Of a stretch of 64,000 bases of DNA, positions 56,353-64,000 are shown piece after piece. The notes under the pieces are model-generated. The model was not told the DNA's origin and made no database searches. It saw nothing but the letters and a program-made list of their open reading frames with translations. Within the stretch, counting starts at the first letter, position 1. Every line of letters starts with the position of its first letter. This DNA is from Astropecten irregularis. Lineage: Eukaryota > Echinodermata > Asteroidea > Paxillosida > Astropectinidae. Both the position numbers and the translations under genes were made by a program. Location: positions 17,343,217-17,407,216 of the forward strand of contig OZ020246.1 in the NCBI GenBank assembly GCA_963971285.1. Direction: 5' to 3'.

Positions 56353-57094
56353 AATTGCAGACTTGGCTAGGCCTACTTCAACCATGGAGGAAGGATGCTT
56401 CAATCATGGCCTATTTCTCCATGCTACAACCATGGAGAAATCTCCATGCTTCAACCATGGAGGTAGAAATGGACTCCATGCTTCAACTTACAACAAATCA
56501 AGACCAGAAGACAGTACACCAACACTACAGTTAGGCCTACTCAACTAACTTGTTACAGCATGAGGAGACTCACTGAACCGACTCACTAGTTCAGCATAAA
56601 TTCTAGTGAAGTAGCTGGACCTATTCCAGTACCACTGAAGGAATAGGCCTACTAGTTTCTGCAAGTTCTTTTCACTGTGTAAACCTCAATCACTCAGTTA
56701 GGAGCAGTAGGCCAACAGTGGTCAGCAGTACAAAACAGACGTTTTTTTACAGTAACACTAACACTGCAGAGGAAGTCCTTCCTATCCTCCATAATGTGTA
56801 ACAATCAACCGGTTTGAAGTCGGGTTTTTATTCCCTATTGGACATTCACATTCACGCTGTACAAAAACCACAGGTCAGCTCGCCCCTTGATCCTGGCTCA
56901 CACCTTACCGACTCGGCCCTCTGTCTGCCCGATATGAACGTTCACACACGGCGCAACTTACCTCCAAGAATACGCGTTAGTATTGGATGCGTTCGTTTAG
57001 CGTTTACGAGTCGACACTAGTCAACCCTCTCGCTTTACTATTGTGCAGAACGCGACACTCCCCATGTCAGGTCTGCTTCGTGGAAGCTAACCGA

Positions 57095-57135
57095 ACGATT
57101 TGGACACGGACCGAGTTGGTTACTGACCGAGTAGA
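57095..57135. repeat. Remnant of the CGGACCGAGTTGG array
   Basis: Two degenerate units (ACGGACCGAGTTGGTTACTG) followed by AGAAATTCCCC, resembling the junction at 17381. Solo remnant of the fold-back family. Confidence 0.5.
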
Positions 57136-57229
57136 AATTCCCCCCTGCGCAGTATAGATTCTCATGCAATAATTATTTCCTGGCCGGATCAAGTAACGTG
57201 CGGCCTATTTACATTTGTATTTGTGTACA

Positions 57230-60200
57230 ATGTCGTTGGTACTGAATTTTCCAAGTTTAACGTTAAGCAAAACCGAAGCGGCTTCCAGTTTATTGCGACC
57301 ATTTCTGTGCAGATACATCTATTCACGCCTTCACAGGACTTTATCGTCTACATCCAATCATTCCAGGTATGCACAGTGCCAGTGCAGTGGCGTAGACATT
57401 CATTCCCTTCCCTGCCTGTACTTCAACTACTGAACTAGTTCAAAGTAATGTAACTTGAAGCTAAGGGGTACTCTCTCCGAACCCCGTGTTCACTCCCGTA
57501 CCGCGCCGTTTGGGAGTGAACACGGGATGGGAGTCCGCCTTACAACTTTGGAAAAATGGAAGTAGCCTAGGCGGTTAGTAGGCCTATGCCGCCCCCTGGG
57601 GGTTAGTGTCTTTTACGCCACCCATATTATTTTCAGTATTTATTTCATATTTGGTAGGTACGTGACAATCGTCCATTGTAAACTGTGTGTCTGTGGCACC
57701 AGCCACTTTTTCATGACATGCTTCAGTGCGCATGGTGAGTGTGCTGTTATTGACTCTGCACAAATTGCCCTTTCATCATCATCTTAAACCACCAAACTGA
57801 TGATATAGTAGACACATTTTTCTTTCTAATGATTTGCAACTCATAATTTTCCGTTACTGGGAAGTTGGGTTTTTCTTTGATGGAAGACAAAGGTCAAACA
57901 TTACATGGAAATTCTTCCTAAAGGAATGTATGCATTGTCTTAAAACTCTTTTTTCTTGTTAGTATATTTATTAATCAATATTCAGTTCAAATAAGAAACA
58001 AATCCATGGACCGAAACCATGTTTTTGACCATGATAATTGTGCAAAGGTTGTGAAAAAATACATTACAAGTGACATAACTGAATAATGGTCAATCCAACT
58101 ACTGGTGAGCTAACCAGTGTTAATTAATCATTAATCAAAATTAATACTCATTATAGGCCTAATTAATAAAGGATATTATCACCTTCTAATTGTACTGGTT
58201 CTATGCATTTATATGTTTTTTACCCCATTCAAATACATAAAAAAACAAGGAAGTTACAATAACTTTTACAATGACATTACAGCCTGGTTAAAACAGTCAA
58301 AACGGTCACATTCTGTCCCATTTGTATCAATGGTGAACGATGGACCAATTTCAGTCGTGATTTAAAAATCAATAAATTTTGTAACTTTCTTAATATTTGG
58401 GCTATGAGCTTGGTTCTGGTGTCATTTTAAAGCTAATTTTATGCTCTTTCCAAAAATATAACTGACTAAGAGATGTCCTGGTTTTGAAAATTTTTGTCAC
58501 ATACCTATATTTGGGTAATAATTTTTTTTTTACTGAAATATTGCCGAAATATGTTCATTTTTAGTCCGAGTAGGCCCTAACTTGGACCCTAAAAATTGCC
58601 TTAAAAAAAATAAACATTATTTTGGACATGATCTGGCGATTGCCAGATCATGTCCAAATGTTTAAAAAGGCGATTTTTAGGGTCCAAATTACTCGGACTA
58701 GTTCATTTTAGGGTTTAAATGAATACAAAATTTGCTTTAACTAACTCCTGAGTAACAAATTATAAATCTCATTTTGGAACAGAAGAAGCTAAATAAATAC
58801 TGAAAATAATATGGGTGGCGTTAGTTGCGATGATCGTAACCCTAGGTCTGACATGGGGACTGGCCCTAGGTCTGACATGGGGACTGGGACCTAGGGTTAC
58901 GATCATCGCAACTAGGGTGGCGTAAAAGACACTGTACTAACCCCCAAATGTTCATGGGTCCTGTAAACGTAAACATGGTAAACCCTTAAATGAACATATT
59001 TCGGCAATATTTCAGTTAAAAAAACAAACAGTTTTCTTACCCCAAATAAATACTGAATGGGTGGCTTAAAAGACACTAATGCCCTTCCCTGGGTGTAGTT
59101 GCGATGATAAATTTGGTAATCCTGGGTTTTAGGGGCCTAAATTATGACAGTGTGATACCCTGGGATGAGTTGGCTGAAGTTAGCGACCTCTTTTTGTATG
59201 ATTTACATTGTAACTGTTACATAATTTAGGCCCGTAAAACCCAGGATTACCGGTTTGTTTTTTGTTTAACCATGGTCTGGCATGGAATGGAGGAAGGGGC
59301 TCCAAGTTCCCATGTCAGTCCATTATGGATTACGATCATGCATCACAATGCACAACTGGCCTAGGCTAGGCTAGGCTAGGGTAGGGTAGAGGATGATCCT
59401 CGCAACAAGTTCAATGTTTGACGTCATTTTTTTAACTGCCAGTGTCATGCCAAAAGGTTTCCTTTGCCAAATAGTGTCCGCGGAGCATTTGCAGTGAAGC
59501 ACGGACACTTTTTGGCATGTATTGTAGTACTAGCCTATACATGCCAAATAGTGTCCGCTGCCAAATAGTGTCCGAGCATCGAGCACAGCCCAGTGGCGTG
59601 CGCATGCAATGCATGGTGCTTTGTCTTCGTGATTCCCATCAAAAACAAGTCAGTTCTATTCTTGCTTTCCGCACGAGTAGACAAAGTGCTCGATCATTGC
59701 TTGCGTGCAAATCATCATAATATATAAACTCTAAGGAATTTCCAAACAGCTATTGTTTTTTTTTACAGCCAATCAAATCCAAATATGCTAATTAGTGGAC
59801 ACTAAGTTGGCAACAGACACCTTTTGGCATGACACCGGGTGCCTCATGACACCGGGTGCTTGAAAATAATCCTTGTGGACTAAAGCACACTAACCCCAGT
59901 TAGATAAACTAGGCGTTACTATAAATTACTAAGCCTAGAGGGGATTGGTATAACGTAATCTGTGTTAGTTCTCAGCTTGTCAATATCAGCATGGGAGGTA
60001 CATGTAGGTCTAGCAAGTAGTACATGCATGGGGGTAGTACCAAAGAGCTACTCTATACTAGTAGTCCTACCTCCACGGTCAGATGGTAGTCCTATCTCCA
60101 GTAGGAGATAGGACTGTTTACCCAGTAGGCCCTAATGACATTCAAAGCTGACTGCAATTCCATGCAGTGGCATCACATCACAAAAAAGGAAACACACACC

Positions 60201-61361
60201 AAGTACTGTACTAGAACTAGAAGGTTCCTCTGCAGAATTCTTCTCCCTATGTACGTGTCCCCTGGATGTCGTTTGGCACAAGAGACTAGCTAGCTGTGCT
60301 GGCTTGGATACGCTCTTGCAGTGGCATAACTAGGATGGGGGCAACAGGGGCAAGTGCCCCGGGTGCCACTTTTTAGGGTTAAAGGGATTCGAACCGGCGA
60401 TCTACTGAATACGTTGGTGGTGTCCCAAATAGTCATTAGTCAATTATCTTAAAAATTCAGTCAGTCTCCCTTGTGATTATTTGATGATATTATTAAAATG
60501 AAATACACTGTAGAAATAAAATAATCCTAGTATGCAAATTTATTCTTTATCTTTCATTTATATCTTTTATCTACTCTTATTGACCGAAGGTGCTTGAAAA
60601 AGATGACTGAGATGACGTCACCATCTTCATCTACTTTACAAGAGCCATCCAGAGAAGAGGTGATTGCTCGATTGAAACAGTTAGATGCAACTGACATGCT
60701 GGCCGAACTCCCGCCTCTACCAGCGTCAGTCAGCAGAGCAGCGGTTCTACTTCCACTCTTCTACCGTGATGACAAACTGCACATTCTATTAACTCTCCGC
60801 TCTTCCAATTTGAAATCTCACAGAGGTGATGTAGCCTTCCCTGGTGGGAAGCGTGATGAAGGGGATGCTGATTTCAAGGCAACAGCTCTAAGAGAAGCCG
60901 AAGAAGAAGTTGGTCTGGCGCGGGACCAGGTCCAGGTGATTTCACAACTTGGTCCAACATTTTCAAAGCGTAGATCTTTAGTTATACCAGTGGTGGGTTT
61001 CATCCCGGATGACTTCTGTCCTGTTCCCAATCCAGCTGAAGTTCAGGATGTTTTCTCCCTTCCTTTGGTTAACTTTGTGAAACCCGTCGATCATTCTCAA
61101 AGACTCTGGAAGGTTGGGGGCGAGAATTACACCATCAACTTTTTTGGCCACAACGAAGGTGGCAAGAGGTTTGTTACATACGGCCTCACTGCAGGCATCT
61201 GCATCATTGCCGCATCTGTGTGCTATGCACGTAGCCCTCCGTTTAAGAGTAGCATTGTCTACGACTCTGCCAATCCCAGAAAACTTCTCCAATTGTCGCA
61301 TGACTCTTATATGAAACAAGTGAAGAAATTGGAGCATGCTAGGCTGAAAGGCAATTTATGA
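57230..61361 (+). CDS. NUDT7: NUDT7/NUDT8-family coenzyme A diphosphatase with mitochondrial-type presequence
   Basis: Two exons, 57230-57366 (donor GTATGC) and 60590-61361; phase 2 joins cleanly, giving 302 aa. Nudix enzymes of this group cut CoA and acyl-CoA to 3',5'-ADP and phosphopantetheine. Exon 2 has the CoA signature LLTLRSSNLKSHRGDVAFPGG in slightly relaxed form (residues about 112-132) running into the Nudix helix TALREAEEEVGL (about 143-154), and NPAEVQDVFSLPL, typical of NUDT7. Exon 1 codes 46 residues rich in R, S and L with a single acidic residue, like a matrix-targeting presequence. The C-terminus is ARLKGNL: an ARL tripeptide resembling the peroxisomal PTS1 is followed by four more residues, so no terminal PTS1 exists. 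A shorter product could start at ATG 60603. NUDT7 versus NUDT8 orthology is undecided. Confidence 0.85.
57655..58507. mobile_element. 853 bp twin element, copy 2 (NUDT intron), 7 bp TSD
   Basis: Same orientation as copy 1 and about 96-98% identical by eye. TATTTGG is duplicated at 57648-57654 and 58508-58514. The left terminus carries ACGTG in place of ATGTG. It is inserted inside another palindromic element whose GTGTCTTTTACGCCACCC end lies at 57606. Confidence 0.88.
58563..58708. repeat. Palindrome (hairpin) inside nested element
   Basis: AGTCCGAGTAGG... pairs with ...ACTCGGACT, with strong internal pairing at GGACATGATCTGG / CCAGATCATGTCC. It is interrupted by an A-rich stretch. Confidence 0.75.
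58821..58914. mobile_element. 94 bp palindromic mini-element with 8 bp TSD GGGTGGCG
   Basis: Ends TTAGTTGCGATGATCGTAAC and an inverted match finishing CATCGCAACTA. GGGTGGCG is repeated exactly at 58813-58820 and 58915-58922. Related sequence without the second half occurs at 54001. Far too short to code for anything. Confidence 0.8.
59442..59835. mobile_element. 394 bp element with GTGTCATGCCAAAAGGT termini
   Basis: GTGTCATGCCAAAAGGT at the left and its inverted form ACCTTTTGGCATGACAC at the right. Subterminal CCAAATAGTGTCCG occurs three or more times in both orientations. Located in the NUDT intron. Confidence 0.7.
60373..60460 (-). mobile_element. tRNA-like SINE fragment
   Basis: GGGATTCGAACCGGCGATCT joined to GTTGGTGGTGTCCCAAATAG; the A-box part has been deleted. 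Ends 130 bases before NUDT exon 2. Confidence 0.65.
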
Positions 61362-62571
61362 ATCAATCAGTATCTAGTACACAGTGGTCAGTGGATGCAG
61401 TAGGTCCTATTGTACAGGAATTGGTCTATGATTATAAACAGCAAGAAATGAGAGAAGTTTTGAGGCTAAAAAGCAGGCCTTGAATTTGGTTCTGAAAAGG
61501 GCAAGGCCATGTTTCCATTGCAAGGGGCACTTCCATTGGAAAATCATAATGTCTATGGAAACATTTGAAGGGGGCACGAAGGCCAAGAACCAGGGCAACA
61601 AAGGCCATGGCCTCCATGGCCTCCGTTAAATTCAAGGCTTGAAAAAGGATGCAAAAAAATAATCTCCAGCCGAAGATAACCATATATTAAACTCTTTTTC
61701 AAATGGTGAGAAATTTTGCTGACATTTAGGCTCAGGCACTATACATTTTATTTTTAATGAAGTATATAAGTCCAAATAATAGAATGCTTCACATTGCTGC
61801 ATTTTTTGGCAGATTCAGGAAGATGTGCAGTAAAAATTTCAAAAAGGATTTTTTTTCACATAACCACAGCACAGATTGTAAACTTATAACAAGTAAAATA
61901 TTTTAATATAAAAATTATATATATGTATTTTCAAACAGTTCTAGTGGCTGCAGCTACACAAATTAATCCAACTGAGTGGAATAGAGTTTTATAACATTTT
62001 GTTAAATGAATGTATACCCTCCTTAACATTTTTAGGTTTTTTTTTTAATTCTTTGTATTTTAACAAAGAGCATCCTGTAATTATCTTTTTATCTTGATTG
62101 GTGACAGAAAAAAAAATATATAAAGATATATTTACAATATGTAAGGAAAGAATATATGCATCTTGACATTGAAAATTATATGCATTATGAAGGCTTTCAA
62201 ATTAAGTTGAGCTTTCATTTTAAAGCAGCCATAACTATGAGTAGATGGCGTGCATATATATGAAATCATGTAGGATCCATGTTCAGATTTAAACCTGTAC
62301 ATGGTACACATCCTGTATAAAATACCCATATCTCACGAGTCCATTCATACACTATTTGTTATAATTTATTCAAACATCAAATCAATTGAATATTTGAATG
62401 GTATATATCAAAAGTAGAACAGGGAATCTAACATACAGGACTAAGTGGTGCACATAATACAGCATGTTGCAGTTTTCACTAGTCATTCATTTCTGTGCAA
62501 ACCTTATCTAAATACATGTACATGTACTGTATATAAATTAAAGTAAATCTTAAATGTCTTTTCTGATGTTA

Positions 62572-62577
62572 AATAAA
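62572..62577 (+). other. Possible NUDT poly(A) signal
   Basis: AATAAA about 1.2 kb beyond the stop; no earlier canonical signal with clear context was noticed. The 3' UTR would be AT-rich. Confidence 0.35.
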
Positions 62578-63805
62578 AAGACAAGATTATAGGTACAAAG
62601 GTCAACTCTTGTTCATTTTGATCACTGGATTGAATACTTGTCCATCACTATGGAGTCACAATCACATTTACAATACACAGAGGAATGTCCTTCTATTTAC
62701 ATATGGTTTTACCATAGAGTAAGGTTACAGAGTAGATTAGGCATAATGGAATATAAAAGATACACCACACTTGGTATTCTCCTCATTTCAATGAGATTGC
62801 ACAATACTGTACACGTTATTACACAATGCACTCTAAATATATGGACACAACGCCATTAAGCACTGATATGATTTTCCCCCATTATCTATGTTAATCATCC
62901 AGTTGTAATTATGTATGAGAGAGAGAGTGTTGTAAATCACTGGAATGGGTATGTAGTATTAGTGCAGTGTACATTAGTCTCCTATGCGATACAAAATACA
63001 CCCATGCTCACTCAACGAAGTAACACTTTTGTGCATGTAAACTTGTATAGGCCGTACATTAATTTTTATTAGCAATATTGAATCAAGGAAGTATGTCACT
63101 GATTAATTAAACGACCTTCACAACATTAACAATGCGTGATGTGCAGTTCCCTGGATTTTAATTACTTTCGTGTATAGAAATGAATCCTGGACAAGTTCAT
63201 GAAGTGAAGATATTGAAAAAACATAACCATGAAGGTAAAGGCTTCCAACAACTTGAACAGAATCATTTAGGCAAGTTTGATAGCAGTTAAAAGGAAAATG
63301 TATGGTCCGTTTCCCTCAACGAACAAATGAATTCAAATCGTCAAAGGTCTTACAAAACACGTACAATTGTACATAGTTACGTAGGCTCCCAGGCCTATAC
63401 ATACATTTTATTTTAAGTCTCCTTTGAAAGTAAAAAGAAAATGAAAAGTTTGAAGGTGACAAATTGTCTGCGGTTTTCGTCCGTGAATGCGTGGAAGCAA
63501 ACCACAATGCATACAAACTTCTGGAAACTAACGCATCCGGTATGGGCGGTTTTATTTTCACAGGCTTTTGGCCATTATTAGCCTTTTGTACAAAGTACGC
63601 AATCGACTGTCGAAAAGTGGCTACGTAAATGCGACAATTGTTCCAGCATGCACACGTGTAGTTCATGTGACATATTGCTTTCCATGAAGCAGCTTATTGT
63701 GATTTACTATAATTAATAGTTGCGAATGCAACGTATTATGCTTGAGACCAACCGTCACGAATAATGAAAATTATATACACTTCGGAATGTCCCTTCCTTG
63801 GGCAA

Positions 63806-64000
63806 ATTTCATAGAGCTGCTTAGCACAAAAAATTGCTTTATAGCAAAAAAATAGCTTGCTCAATAAAATAAACCTCCATTGAAAATTCCATTTGATATT
63901 CATGGTCAGCGAACAACAGCCAAAGAACCATTGTAAGTGATACACAAGTCACACGGAAATGTTGATGTTAATCATGTTTTTATTAAGACAGAAATGTCAT
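63806..64000 (+). mobile_element. MITE of the 5535 type, running off the window
   Basis: GGCAAATTTCATAGAGCTGC onward, with ATTCATGGTCAGCGAACAAC. Confidence 0.7.

Larger units (their letters stand above)
57606..59090. mobile_element. Nested palindromic element hosting copy 2 of the twin element
   Basis: GTGTCTTTTACGCCACCC (57606) recurs inverted near 58915-58940 and again, slightly changed, at 59060-59090. ACTGAAATATTGCCGAAATA (about 58535) recurs inverted near 58995-59015. Several insertions (57655, 58821) and an internal hairpin at 58563-58708 make the exact borders uncertain. Confidence 0.55.
61362..64000. other. NUDT 3' UTR and downstream AT-rich region
   Basis: A GGCCATGTTTCCATTGCAAG segment (61500-61620) is inverted-repeat-like. 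From 62600 on nothing is supported as coding up to the MITE at 63806. Confidence 0.5.

Overview
This is a gene-rich stretch of animal nuclear genome: spliced genes with consensus GT/AG introns, three divergent gene pairs, and introns packed with short non-autonomous transposons. Protein similarity and repeat style suggest an invertebrate deuterostome, most likely an echinoderm. The species assignment is inference: it rests partly on fold-back elements with 15-16 bp outer tandem repeats, which resemble the TU elements described in sea urchin, and there is no marker gene. Everything here is read by eye; all splice junctions quoted were checked for reading-phase continuity.

Layout. (1) 573-16131, minus: the N-terminal 22 coding exons of HYDIN (ciliary central-pair protein), continuing beyond base 1; a probable 5' UTR exon and an RFX X-box lie at 18.8-18.9 kb. 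(2) 21014-25641, plus: a complete PRELID3/slowmo lipid-transfer gene of 6 exons and 194 aa. (3) 29745-42784, minus: MTBP (Treslin partner in replication origin firing), 17 exons, about 950 aa. (4) 42941-48349, plus: ribosomal protein L14, whose first coding exon appears to be the ATG alone, sharing a ~157 bp promoter with MTBP. (5) 51148-55295, minus: METTL9 protein-histidine methyltransferase, 5 exons, 325 aa. (6) 57230-61361, plus: a NUDT7/NUDT8-family CoA diphosphatase with 2 exons, the first coding a mitochondrial-type presequence. The genes are unrelated in function (cilia, mitochondrial lipid, replication, translation, histidine methylation, CoA turnover) and are arranged as three minus/plus divergent pairs.

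Between and inside the genes lie: a TTAA-flanked ~350 bp MITE with about 15 copies; an 851/853 bp element present twice with perfect 7 bp target duplications; fold-back elements with 15-16 bp arrays; a 406 bp inverted repeat inside RPL14 intron 1; a tRNA-like SINE family; several palindromic MITE families; and a 113 bp piece of MTBP (exon plus 5' splice site) sitting among transposon repeats in a HYDIN intron. I found no transposase, no viral gene, no CRISPR and no novel multi-gene system. The most notable signals are the captured MTBP fragment, the two TSD-bounded twin elements, the intronic hairpin and the fold-back arrays.
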